Below, piece by piece: positions 35,611 through 43,850 of a stretch of DNA of 64,000 nucleotides. Position 1 is the stretch's first letter, and every line of letters starts with the position of its first letter. A program made the position numbers and the translations under genes. Source of the stretch: an uncultured Erwinia sp. (GTDB lineage: Bacteria; Pseudomonadota; Gammaproteobacteria; Enterobacterales; Enterobacteriaceae); assembly GCA_946221915.1 (NCBI GenBank), contig CAMIKG010000003.1, positions 115,972-179,971 of the forward strand, in the 5' to 3' direction. Below the pieces are notes generated by a model, which was given only the letters and a program-made list of their open reading frames with translations, was not told the origin of the DNA and ran no database searches.

Positions 35611-36624
35611 CTATCGCTGGGGTAAGGTTTTTACCGACTCGCGAATGATCAGTTTGCCGCGGAACGGCGTAAACGGCGGATTCGTTTTGCCTTCCAGCAG
35701 ATTCACCAGCCTGTCCAAAGTGTCTTTAATCATCTCTGCTACCGGCACGCGCACGGTGGTGAGCGCCGGAATAAAGACCGACGCCAGCGAAATATCATCG
35801 AAACTCAGCAGGGAAATTTGCTCAGGCACATGAATGCCAGCCTGATAAAAGGTACGCGCTGCGCCGGTCGCCATATCATCATTGCTGGCGACCAGCGCGC
35901 TGAAGCTGACGCCGCTCGCCAGTAAACGGGCGGCGGCTTTTTTGCCACACTCTGGCGTCCACGCTCCCGCTTCCACCCGCGCCGGGTCGAAAGCAATACC
36001 ATGATCGCTCAGCGCCTGCTGATAACCGCGCAAACGGCTGTCGCTGGTGGGGGAGCCCGCGACACCGGTAATCAGGGCGATCTCGCGGTGCCCTTGCTGG
36101 ATCAGATAGTTGACCGCGTCGTAGCTGTCCTGCAGGTGATCAGCATAGACACAGTTGCCTGCATGACGCGCCAGCTGGCGATTAACCACCATAATCGGCT
36201 GCGTGTGTTGTTCGATGATCTCATCCATTTCATCGGGCGTCAGAAAACGCGGATAAATAATCACTGCATCGCAGCGCAGATCCAGCAGGAACTGGATCGC
36301 CTGACGCTCTTCTTGCGCGCTGTGGCGGCCATCGGCAAGGATTAACTGGCGGCCATGATTTTCCGTCACGGTGGCGGTCTGGAACATCAGCTCACTGAAG
36401 TAGGGGCCGTGGTACAGCGTATTGGTGATCACCAGACCAATACTTTGCGACTTGCGCGTCGCCAGGTTGCGCGCCAGCAAATTGGGGCGATAGCCGGTCT
36501 CTTCGATCGCTTTGAACACGCGATCGCGGGTGGTTTTACTGACATAGCTATTGCCGGCCAGTACGCGTGACACCGTCGCCTTGGAAACTCCGGCCTTTTT
36601 GGCCACGTCAAGCATGGTTGTCAT
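35611..36624 (-). CDS. ascG: AscG-like LacI-family repressor of the beta-glucoside PTS operon
   Basis: The 337-residue protein is close to E. coli AscG: MTTMLDVAKKAGVSKATVSRVLAG is the DNA-binding head, then RPNLLARNLATRKSQSIGLVVTNTLYHG-type sequence and the sensor domain with RQAIQFLLDLRCDAVIIYPRFL and ALVASNDDMATGA. The frame extends 5 codons upstream, but the ATG at 36624 has AGGAAACG at the right distance and matches AscG. It is divergent from the PTS operon, and a site almost identical to the AscG operator lies between them. It should repress the PTS genes until a beta-glucoside is present. Whether it answers to salicin, arbutin or cellobiose is not visible. Confidence 0.9.
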   Translation of the reverse strand: MTTMLDVAKKAGVSKATVSRVLAGNSYVSKTTRDRVFKAIEETGYRPNLLARNLATRKSQSIGLVITNTLYHGPYFSELMFQTATVTENHGRQLILADGRHSAQEERQAIQFLLDLRCDAVIIYPRFLTPDEMDEIIEQHTQPIMVVNRQLARHAGNCVYADHLQDSYDAVNYLIQQGHREIALITGVAGSPTSDSRLRGYQQALSDHGIAFDPARVEAGAWTPECGKKAAARLLASGVSFSALVASNDDMATGAARTFYQAGIHVPEQISLLSFDDISLASVFIPALTTVRVPVAEMIKDTLDRLVNLLEGKTNPPFTPFRGKLIIRESVKTLPQR

Positions 36625-36877
36625 ACTCGTTTCCTGCATTAAAAAGCAATCGGGGAAGTTTACCGTATCCCTCTGGCGGACGAAATGAGTGATGAAATAT
36701 TCACGCTATGTTTCTATTAGATATGAATTGAATTTTCAATATTATTGATATTTACAGGGTTATTATTTTCCTGTCTTGAGTATATTTATTTTTCGGGTGG
36801 CGACACGCTTGTTTGACACTTTTATTAATCCTTTCATAACCCTTTGCGAAGCGGCTCACAAAATATGAAAACTAATC

Positions 36878-36891
36878 TGAAACCGGTTGCA
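36878..36891 (+). promoter_or_regulatory. AscG-type operator before the PTS operon
   Basis: TGAAACCGGTTGCA differs from the AscG operator palindrome TGAAACCGGTTTCA by one base. It lies 54 bases before the IIB start codon and would be expected to block the promoter when the divergent repressor binds. Confidence 0.75.
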
Positions 36892-36945
36892 GATTCATGG
36901 TCGATTTGTCTAAATCAGAGGAAACAACAAGACAGAGGGTAGCCA

Positions 36946-37263
36946 ATGAATAAGATACTACTGTGCTGTGCGGCCGGGATGTCGACCAGTATGCTGATGC
37001 AGAAAATGGAAAAATCAGCGAAAGAACAGGGGCTTGAGGTTATGGTTGAGGCGGTGAGTTTCGATGACTTCGCCGATAAAATTGATGAGTTCGATGTTTG
37101 CCTGCTGGGGCCGCAAATTAAGTATAAATTAGCTGAATTCCAGACGGTTGCCGCTGAAAAACAGAAGCCTGTGGCAGTAATTAATACAATGGACTACGGC
37201 ATGATGAATGGCAAAAAAGTGTTGCAGGACGCACTGGCGTTGATCACCTCTCGCGGAGAATAA
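36946..37263 (+). CDS. PTS enzyme IIB, lactose/cellobiose family
   Basis: The 105-residue cytoplasmic protein is a IIB component of the ChbB/CelA type. The phospho-accepting Cys8 sits in CCAAGMSTSMLMQKM at the N-terminus, and LLGPQIKYKL follows near residues 50-59. It passes phosphate from IIA to the incoming sugar bound to IIC. It heads the five-gene operon IIB-IIC-IIA-bgl-bgl, with GAGGGTAGCC just before the ATG, and IIC follows after 2 bases. Confidence 0.93.
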   Translation: MNKILLCCAAGMSTSMLMQKMEKSAKEQGLEVMVEAVSFDDFADKIDEFDVCLLGPQIKYKLAEFQTVAAEKQKPVAVINTMDYGMMNGKKVLQDALALITSRGE

Positions 37264-37265
37264 TA

Positions 37266-38582
37266 ATGAGCGCATTCAGTGAAGCATTATTCGGCGTTAT
37301 CGAAAATAAAATCAGCCCGGTTGCCGCCAGACTTTCCAGTCAGCGCCATGTGGTGGCGATTAAAGATGGCTTTATCTCATCGATGCCTTTTCTGATTGTC
37401 GGGTCGTTTATGCTGCTGTTTGCGCATCCGCCATTTAGCGCTGACAGCCAGTGGGCGTTCGCCCGCTGGTGGCTGGATATGGTGGCGCGCTATTCTGAAC
37501 AAATCATGATGCCCTACAACATGACCATGGGCATTATGGCGGTGTATATCGCGGCAGGCATCTCCTACAACCTGGCGCAAAGCTACAAGATGAACGGCTT
37601 TATGGCCGCCTGTCTGTCACTGATGTCGTTCCTGCTGGTGGCGTCGCCGCAGGTGGGGAAAACCTTGCCGGTCGGTTCACTGGGCGGCGAGGGCATTTTT
37701 ACCGCCATCCTGGTGGCGCTGTATACCACGGAACTGATGCATTTCCTGCAAAAGCACAACATCGGCATTAAGTTGCCGGAGCAGGTGCCGCCGAAGATCC
37801 GTCAGTCGTTTGATCTGTTAATCCCAATTCTGGCGATTTTCCTGACGCTGTTCCCGCTCAGCCTGTGGATGCAGAGCGAATTTAATATGCTGATCCCGCA
37901 GGCAATCATGGCGATTTTCGCCCCGATTATCTCGGCGTCTGACTCCCTGCCTGCCGTGCTGATTGCTGTGCTGCTGTGTCACCTGTTGTGGTTTGCCGGT
38001 ATCCACGGCGCGGTGATCGTCGGCGGTATCCTGCAGGCATTCTGGCTAACTAACCTGGGCATCAACCAGCAGGCGCTGAATGCGGGCGAGCCGGTTCTGC
38101 AAATCTTTATCGAACCGTTCTGGCAGTTCTTTATCACCATCGGCGGCTCGGGCGCCACCATGGGACTGGTGCTGCTGTATCTGCGCAGCCGCGCGGTTCA
38201 CCTGCGTTCCATCGGTAAGCTGGGACTGATCCCGGGCATGTTTAACATCAACGAGCCAATCATCTTTGGTTCACCGATTGTCATGAACCCACTGCTGTTC
38301 ATTCCGTTTATCACCGCGCCGATGGTTAACGCGATTATCGCCTGGACTGCCACCCGTACCGACCTGGTGAACCATGTGGTGTCGCTGGCGCCATGGACCA
38401 CGCCTGGGCCGATAGGCGCCGCCTGGTCCACTGGCTGGGACTTCCGCGCCATTATTCTGGTGCTGGTGCTGATTGGCGTGTCGACGCTGATTTACTACCC
38501 CTTCTTCAAAATGTATGAGCGCCAGCTGCTGGAACAGGAAGCTGAGAGTGCTGAGAGCTTAGAAACTGCGGAGAGCAAATAA
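37266..38582 (+). CDS. PTS enzyme IIC, lactose/cellobiose family
   Basis: The 438-residue membrane permease is of the CelB/ChbC type, with about ten helices. Landmarks are VVAIKDGFISSMPFLIVGSF near residues 29-48, WFAGIHGAVIVGG near 240, and MFNINEPIIFGSPIVMNP near 325-342, which is the conserved substrate-binding region. It would import and help phosphorylate beta-glucoside disaccharides or aryl glucosides. The C-terminus has a short Glu/Ser repeat (QEAESAESLETAES). It overlaps the IIA start by one base. Confidence 0.93.
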   Translation: MSAFSEALFGVIENKISPVAARLSSQRHVVAIKDGFISSMPFLIVGSFMLLFAHPPFSADSQWAFARWWLDMVARYSEQIMMPYNMTMGIMAVYIAAGISYNLAQSYKMNGFMAACLSLMSFLLVASPQVGKTLPVGSLGGEGIFTAILVALYTTELMHFLQKHNIGIKLPEQVPPKIRQSFDLLIPILAIFLTLFPLSLWMQSEFNMLIPQAIMAIFAPIISASDSLPAVLIAVLLCHLLWFAGIHGAVIVGGILQAFWLTNLGINQQALNAGEPVLQIFIEPFWQFFITIGGSGATMGLVLLYLRSRAVHLRSIGKLGLIPGMFNINEPIIFGSPIVMNPLLFIPFITAPMVNAIIAWTATRTDLVNHVVSLAPWTTPGPIGAAWSTGWDFRAIILVLVLIGVSTLIYYPFFKMYERQLLEQEAESAESLETAESK

Positions 38583-38908
38583 TGGAACTTGATGAAACGA
38601 CCGTCATGGAACTGATTATTCAGGCGGGTGAAGCGCGCTCGCTGTCGATGGAGGCGCTGCGTGCGGCGCGCCAGTATGACTGGTCAACCGCCGACGCTAT
38701 GTTGACCGCCGCCAGCGCGGCGGCGAAGGAAGCGCACAAGATCCAGACCACCCTGATTGGCGCCGACGAAGGCTGCGGCAAGATCCCGGTCAATCTGATT
38801 CTGGTGCATGCGCAGGACCATTTGATGAATGCCATGCTGTGCCGCGAACTGGCGGAAGAGATTATTGCCCTGCATCGGGAAATCGCCGCACTGAAACAGG
38901 CTAAATAA
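38582..38908 (+). CDS. PTS enzyme IIA, lactose/cellobiose family
   Basis: The 108-residue protein is a ChbA-like IIA. LVHAQDHLM carries the phospho-accepting His76 (equal to His89 of ChbA) and the metal-site aspartate Asp79. Sequence such as AGEARSLSMEALRAAR and EAHKIQTTLIGADEG follows the trimeric helical family. It takes phosphate from HPr and gives it to IIB. It is coupled by overlap to IIC and followed after 12 bases by the first beta-glucosidase. Confidence 0.92.
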   Translation: MELDETTVMELIIQAGEARSLSMEALRAARQYDWSTADAMLTAASAAAKEAHKIQTTLIGADEGCGKIPVNLILVHAQDHLMNAMLCRELAEEIIALHREIAALKQAK

Positions 38909-38920
38909 CAGGAGAAAAGG

Positions 38921-40357
38921 ATGAAACATCAGCAGTTAACGCCATTCCCTGACGGTTTTCTCTGGGGAGCATCCACCTCGGCGTATCAGGTCGAAGGTGC
39001 GTGGAACGAAGGCGGTAAAGGCCCTTCAGTGATCGATAAAGCCACCTTTAGCGACAAGATCACGGATTTTACCGTCACCAGCGATCACTATCACCGCTTT
39101 AAGCAGGATGTGGCGTTGTTTGCTGAGCTGGGGTTAAAAACCTACCGTTTCTCTATTGCCTGGAGCCGCCTGTTTCCGCAGGGCAGCGGTGAGCTGAATG
39201 CCGAAGGCGTGGCGTTTTATCAGCAGCTGATTGATGAACTGCGTCATCACAATATTGAACCGCTGGTGACGCTTTATCACTTCGACCTGCCGTGGGCGCT
39301 GCAGGAGAAAGGCGGCTGGTCAGATCCGGCCACGATTGATGCCTTTGAGCATTTCGCCCGCACCGCGTTTGAACTGTATGGCGATCGGGTGAACTACTGG
39401 CTGACGATCAACGAACAGAACATGATGATCCTGAAAGGCGACGTCATCGGCACGCTGCCGCCAGGCACGCCGGACCCACAGAAAACGCTCTACCAGCAGA
39501 ATCACCATATGATGCTGGCGCAGGCGAAAGCGATGATCGCCTGCCATGAGATGCTGCCGCAGGCGAAAATTGGCCCGGCGCCGAATATCTCCTGCGTCTA
39601 CCCCGCGTCAGCACGCCCGGAAGATGTGCTGGCGGCGAATAACTTTACGTCGATTCGTAACTGGCTCTACCTCGACCTGGCCTGCTTCGGCCATTACAAC
39701 GCCGTGGCATGGAGCTTTATGCGTGAGAAGGGCTATCTGCCGACCATTACTGAGCAGGAGATGGCGATTCTGCGTCAGGGCAAGCCCGATTTTATCGCCT
39801 TTAACTACTACGCTTCCGCCACCGTGGGTGCGGATCTGCCGCACAGCGACGGCGAAGAGACGGGCGCTAAGCTGCCCGACCAGCAGATGGCCGGGATTGA
39901 TACCAGCGTATATGTCGGCGTGGAAAACCGCTGGCTGAAGAAGAATCAGTTCAACTGGTATATCGATCCGGTGGGCTTTCGCATCACCGCGCGTCAGATT
40001 TATGAGCGTTACCGTCTGCCGCTGATTGTCACTGAAAATGGCCTTGGCGCGTTTGATGAGCTGACGGCGGATAACAAAATTCACGACGACTACCGCATTG
40101 CCTATCTGCGTGACCATATCGAACAGCTGCAGCTGGCAATCTCCGACGGCGTGGAGCTGTTTGGTTACTGCCCGTGGTCAGCTATCGATCTGGTGAGCAC
40201 TCACCAGGGGATACGCAAGCGCTATGGCTTTATCTACGTCAATCGCGACGAACACGACCTGAAAGATCTGGCGCGTTTTAAAAAGAAAAGTTTCAGCTGG
40301 TATCAGCGCGTGATTCAGACCAATGGTCAGAATCTGGCTGATGGCATCGATTATTAA
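38921..40357 (+). CDS. 6-phospho-beta-glucosidase (GH1), first copy
   Basis: The 478-residue cytoplasmic enzyme is a GH1 glycosidase: FPDGFLWGASTSAYQVEGAW at the start, acid/base Glu165 in TINEQN, nucleophile Glu372 in VTENG, and the end KKSFSWYQRVI. Its place behind a PTS implies a phosphorylated substrate such as cellobiose-6-phosphate or an aryl glucoside 6-phosphate. The acid/base motif reads TINEQN where most members have T(L/F)NEPN; the catalytic Glu is kept. AGGAGAAAAGG precedes the ATG. Confidence 0.92.
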   Translation: MKHQQLTPFPDGFLWGASTSAYQVEGAWNEGGKGPSVIDKATFSDKITDFTVTSDHYHRFKQDVALFAELGLKTYRFSIAWSRLFPQGSGELNAEGVAFYQQLIDELRHHNIEPLVTLYHFDLPWALQEKGGWSDPATIDAFEHFARTAFELYGDRVNYWLTINEQNMMILKGDVIGTLPPGTPDPQKTLYQQNHHMMLAQAKAMIACHEMLPQAKIGPAPNISCVYPASARPEDVLAANNFTSIRNWLYLDLACFGHYNAVAWSFMREKGYLPTITEQEMAILRQGKPDFIAFNYYASATVGADLPHSDGEETGAKLPDQQMAGIDTSVYVGVENRWLKKNQFNWYIDPVGFRITARQIYERYRLPLIVTENGLGAFDELTADNKIHDDYRIAYLRDHIEQLQLAISDGVELFGYCPWSAIDLVSTHQGIRKRYGFIYVNRDEHDLKDLARFKKKSFSWYQRVIQTNGQNLADGIDY

Positions 40358-40405
40358 TTCTGCTGACTGTCAGCACTGTTTATTAGCATGCAAGAAGGAT
40401 ACAAA

Positions 40406-41848
40406 ATGTCTGAGCAACAATTACCGCAAGGCTTTCTGTGGGGCGGCGCAGTGGCGGCGCATCAGGTTGAAGGTGGCTGGGATCAGGGTGGTAAAGGTGT
40501 CAGCATTTGTGATGTGCTTTCCGGCGGCGCACATGGTGTGGACCGGGTCATTACCGATGGCGTGCAGCCTGGTTACCGTTACCCGAATCACGAGGCGGTC
40601 GATTTTTACGGCAATTATAAGCAGGATATCGCGCTGTTTGCCGAGATGGGTTTTAAATGTTTCCGCACCTCAATCTCGTGGACGCGTATTTTCCCCAACG
40701 GTGATGAGCTGGAACCGAATGAGGCGGGCCTGCAGTTTTACGATGATCTGTTCGACGAGTTGCTGAAACACAAGATTGAGCCGGTGATTACGCTGTCGCA
40801 CTTTGAGATGCCTTATCACCTGGTGAAAGAGTATGGCGGCTGGTTAAACCGCAAGGTGGTGGATTTCTTTGTCCGTTACAGCGAAGTGGTGCTGAAGCGT
40901 TATCGCCATAAAGTGAAATACTGGATGACGTTTAACGAAATTAATAACCAGCGTAACTGGCAATATCCGCTGTTTGGCTACTGCTGTTCCGGGGTGATCT
41001 TTAACGATCATCCACAGCCGGAACAGGCAATGTATCAGACGCTGCACCATCAGTTTGTCGCCAGCGCGAAAGTGGTGAAGCTGGGCCATGAGATCAATCC
41101 TGAGTTTAAGATCGGCTGTATGCTGGCGCTGGTGCCGCTCTATCCGTGGTCTTGTCACCCTGATGATGTGATGTTTGCGCAGGAAGCGATGCGTGAACGC
41201 CATCTGTTTGGCGATGTGCAGCTGCGCGGTTACTACCCGTCCTACATTCTCACCGAGTGGGCGCGCAAGGGTTACCACATTGAGATGGAAGCCGGTGATG
41301 AGCAGATCCTGCGCGAGGGCAGTGCGGATTATCTTGGCTTCAGCTACTACATGAGCAACGCCGTGCAATATGCTGCGAAAGATAACGCCAGCGGTGATGC
41401 GATTGCCGGTTTCCAGGGCAGTGTGAAAAACCCACATGTGCAGGCCTCTGAATGGGGCTGGCAGATTGATCCGGTGGGGCTGCGCTATACGCTGAATGCT
41501 TTTTATGAGCGCTATCAGAAGCCGATGTTTATTGTGGAAAATGGTTTTGGCGCAGTGGATAAAGTGGAAGCTGACGGGCAAATCCATGACGACTACCGTA
41601 TTGCCTATCTGCGCGCGCATATCGAGCAGATGAAGAAAGCGGTCATCGAAGATGGTGTGGAACTGATGGGCTATACCCCGTGGGGCTGTATCGACTGTGT
41701 CTCGTTTACCACCGGTCAGTACAGCAAGCGCTACGGCTTTATCTATGTTGATAAACATGATGATGGCACTGGAACAATGGCGCGCTCACGTAAGAAAAGT
41801 TTTAGCTGGTATCAACGGGTGATTGCCTCAAACGGGCAGAATATTTAA
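40406..41848 (+). CDS. 6-phospho-beta-glucosidase (GH1), second copy
   Basis: The 480-residue enzyme is also GH1, closer to AscB/BglA than the first copy: GFLWGGAVAAHQVEGGWDQGGKG, acid/base Glu178 in TFNEIN, nucleophile in FIVENGFG, and MGYTPWGCIDCVS and KKSFSWYQRVIASNGQ near the end. The frame opens at 40388, but ATG 40406 behind AAGGATAC is the likely start. The two genes are 48 bases apart and well diverged, so this is not a recent duplication; they probably split different phospho-glucosides. It ends the operon. Confidence 0.92.
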   Translation: MSEQQLPQGFLWGGAVAAHQVEGGWDQGGKGVSICDVLSGGAHGVDRVITDGVQPGYRYPNHEAVDFYGNYKQDIALFAEMGFKCFRTSISWTRIFPNGDELEPNEAGLQFYDDLFDELLKHKIEPVITLSHFEMPYHLVKEYGGWLNRKVVDFFVRYSEVVLKRYRHKVKYWMTFNEINNQRNWQYPLFGYCCSGVIFNDHPQPEQAMYQTLHHQFVASAKVVKLGHEINPEFKIGCMLALVPLYPWSCHPDDVMFAQEAMRERHLFGDVQLRGYYPSYILTEWARKGYHIEMEAGDEQILREGSADYLGFSYYMSNAVQYAAKDNASGDAIAGFQGSVKNPHVQASEWGWQIDPVGLRYTLNAFYERYQKPMFIVENGFGAVDKVEADGQIHDDYRIAYLRAHIEQMKKAVIEDGVELMGYTPWGCIDCVSFTTGQYSKRYGFIYVDKHDDGTGTMARSRKKSFSWYQRVIASNGQNI

Positions 41849-41865
41849 CTTTTTTTATGCATGCA

Positions 41866-41893
41866 GCAGGCGCAATCTCATTGATGCGCCTGC
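41866..41893 (+). terminator. Terminator of the beta-glucoside operon
   Basis: GCAGGCGCA and TGCGCCTGC pair perfectly over 9 bases with a 10-base loop, 17 bases after the stop codon. The following bases, ATAATCATT, give only a weak T-run. Confidence 0.6.
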
Positions 41894-42129
41894 ATAATCA
41901 TTGCAGGCGGCGTCATAGCCGCTTTTTCGTAGCTGAAAAGGGCCATAAATCAATCTCCCGCCAGCAGAATTAGCAAATCGAAAAGCAAATGTGTGAGCCG
42001 AATACTGTTTTTTCATGCTTTTCACCCGTAAAAAAACCTAAAGTGACAGAAATGCGACAGTCTGGTCAGACGTGTTAGTTAGCATGCGTATAATACCCAT
42101 GGCTTTATAATCTGAACCGTGGGGGCTGA

Positions 42130-42330
42130 ATGACGTGCGCATATTATTATGTGACAAGGATGCCGCAAAAAAACGGGTTTCATGAAGTACATATTCAGGG
42201 ATGTGGCCGGATGCCAGAGAAAAAGGATGCCCGCGTTTTTCTGGGCAGTTTCTATACACCGCATAATGCGTTACAGACGGCAAAACTTTACTATTCCGCA
42301 GCGAAAAAGTGCCCAATCTGTATGCAGTAA
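42130..42330 (+). CDS. Small conserved protein with HEVH and terminal Cys pair
   Basis: This 66-residue protein has HEVHIQGCGRMPEK near residues 18-31, FLGSFYTPHNALQTAKLYY and a final KKCPICM. It resembles a widespread class of 55-65 residue proteins with the pattern HEVH-x-C-x2-(L/M)P, a later GxFxxxxxAxxxAKxxY and a C-terminal CxxC; the role of that class is unknown to me. The cysteines and histidines could bind a metal. A GGGGG ribosome site lies 4-9 bases before ATG 42130, and a TATAAT is present at 42089, supporting expression. A shorter start at the ATG opposite MPQK (12 codons in) is possible. It shares a terminator with the convergent dehydrogenase gene. Confidence 0.65.
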   Translation: MTCAYYYVTRMPQKNGFHEVHIQGCGRMPEKKDARVFLGSFYTPHNALQTAKLYYSAAKKCPICMQ

Positions 42331-42348
42331 TCTTTTACCTTTACTGTT

Positions 42349-42374
42349 GTCCGGGGCAGCCTGCTGTCCCGGAC
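42349..42374. terminator. Two-way terminator hairpin
   Basis: GTCCGGG and CCCGGAC form the outer stem, and GCAG/CTGC can pair within the loop. The structure lies between the convergent small gene and the dehydrogenase gene. Confidence 0.6.
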
Positions 42375-42405
42375 ACTGTGCGTTGTTTACTGTGGCGTTG
42401 GGTGA

Positions 42406-43542
42406 TCAGGCTGGCCAGCCTTCATCGAGCATGCTGCGCTGTTGCTGTTCGCTATAGGTCACCAGCGAGTTTTTGCTGTTGGCGCGCGCCAGAATCCATT
42501 GTCTGTCGGCTTCGCTCAGCGCCTGCGGCGCTTGCCAGAACGGCGTAATGGCATGCTCTTTCAGCCACGTCGCCAGCTGCAGGGCAGGAGTAGCGCTGTG
42601 ACTGGCAAACAGATGCTGTGCCAGATCGGCCATCAGTTGCCGCTGAAGTGGATGCTCACTTTTATCCAGCAGGGTCAGGAAAGGGAACAGTAAGCGGCCG
42701 CAGACTTCGCCGTGATGATAATCTTTGATCGCGCCCAGTTCGCCGGCAATACCGTGAATCACCCCTAAGCCCGCGCTGCTCAGGCTGACGCCGCCAAGCC
42801 AGGAGGCAATCATCATCTGCTCACGCGCAGGGTCGCCTTGCTCCCCCGGCTGATTGAGCGCAGGCCATGCGGCGATAAACGATTGCATGCCGCTGAGCGC
42901 CAGCTGGCGGGTAAACGGGTTGCCCTTGCTGGAGAGATACGCTTCAAACAGATGGGTAAAGGCATCAATGGCGCAGCACGCCAGCACATGATCGGATGCC
43001 CCCTGCAGCAGCTGTGGGTCCAGAATGGCGACCTGCGGTACGAAGCTGGCATGGCGCAGTGAGGCTTTCACTTTAATCTCATTTTTGTCGGTCACCACTG
43101 CGTTTTGCGTCACTTCACTGCCCGTCCCGGCAGTGGTGGGAATGGCGATCAGCGGCAGGGTTTTACCGCTCAGCTTGCTGTCGCCGACTTTCTCCAGATA
43201 GCGCAGGGTGTTAAGTGGGTGCTCACTTAACGCTGCAAAGGCTTTTGCCGCATCCAGCACGCTGCCGCCACCGATGGCGACTACCCGGAATACTTTCCCG
43301 CGCCAGCGCGCCACCCAGACATCGAGTTCCGCCGGAGAGGCTTCATGGCTGACCATCTCGTGCCCAATTAGCAACGCGTCTAACTGAGGTTTCAGCGCAG
43401 CATAAGCCGCGCCCTGCAGAAATGAGCGGCCGCAGAACAGCAGGGTGGGCAGCGGCGTCGCGCTCAGCAACGGCACTAATTCCCTGAGGCTGCCATTGCC
43501 GAAAAAGGTTTGTTGATTGGAAAGCATCTGACTGATATTCAT
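42406..43542 (-). CDS. Iron-containing (group III) alcohol dehydrogenase
   Basis: The 378-residue protein fits the group III alcohol dehydrogenase family: N-terminal Rossmann-like domain with GGGSVLDAAKAFA near 92-104 and PTTAGTGSEVT near 135-145, then the helical metal domain with CAIDAFTHLFEAYLSS, GVIHGIAGELG and HHGEVCGRLLFPF, which supply the Asp and three His metal ligands. It would reduce or oxidise a small aldehyde or alcohol with NAD(P). The frame is open to 43632, but ATG 43542 with AGGAGCG upstream gives the family start. It is divergent from gntT; the GntR-type sites between them could affect both. Substrate unknown. Confidence 0.9.
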   Translation of the reverse strand: MNISQMLSNQQTFFGNGSLRELVPLLSATPLPTLLFCGRSFLQGAAYAALKPQLDALLIGHEMVSHEASPAELDVWVARWRGKVFRVVAIGGGSVLDAAKAFAALSEHPLNTLRYLEKVGDSKLSGKTLPLIAIPTTAGTGSEVTQNAVVTDKNEIKVKASLRHASFVPQVAILDPQLLQGASDHVLACCAIDAFTHLFEAYLSSKGNPFTRQLALSGMQSFIAAWPALNQPGEQGDPAREQMMIASWLGGVSLSSAGLGVIHGIAGELGAIKDYHHGEVCGRLLFPFLTLLDKSEHPLQRQLMADLAQHLFASHSATPALQLATWLKEHAITPFWQAPQALSEADRQWILARANSKNSLVTYSEQQQRSMLDEGWPA

Positions 43543-43642
43543 CGGGTATTCGCTCCTGTTCAGCTCGCAATCAGGCCGACAGTCTAGCAGTATCAAGCTG
43601 GGCGCGGCGCAAAAAAGGCGTGGTGGCGTCACATTTCAAAAC

Positions 43643-43660
43643 TTTGATCACTATCTCAAA
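43643..43660. promoter_or_regulatory. Possible CRP site before gntT
   Basis: TTTGA, six bases and TCTCA at 43643-43658 match the CRP pattern TGTGA-N6-TCACA at 8 of 10 positions. E. coli gntT is CRP-activated, so a site is expected, but this match is modest. Confidence 0.35.
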
Positions 43661-43698
43661 ATGTAAATTCCCCTGCGCCGACGGATTACACCGCTTCA

Positions 43699-43727
43699 AT
43701 GTTACCGTTAACATGTTATCGGTAACA
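43699..43727 (+). promoter_or_regulatory. Two overlapping GntR-type operators before gntT
   Basis: ATGTTACCGTTAACAT at 43699-43714 and ATGTTATCGGTAACA at 43713-43727 are both close to the E. coli GntR operator ATGTTACCGATAACA. They lie 124-152 bases before the gntT start codon. Gluconate would release the repressor and induce gntT. Confidence 0.8.
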
Positions 43728-43850
43728 GCCTATAAGACCTGTGGCTGTCATTCTGTATTCGACCAGGCGCTCTACCTGCGGCGCCGGAAATAATGATAAA
43801 TATGCCGCCATCAGCAGTGCCGATGGCGAGTGTGCACCGGAGAAGAATTT

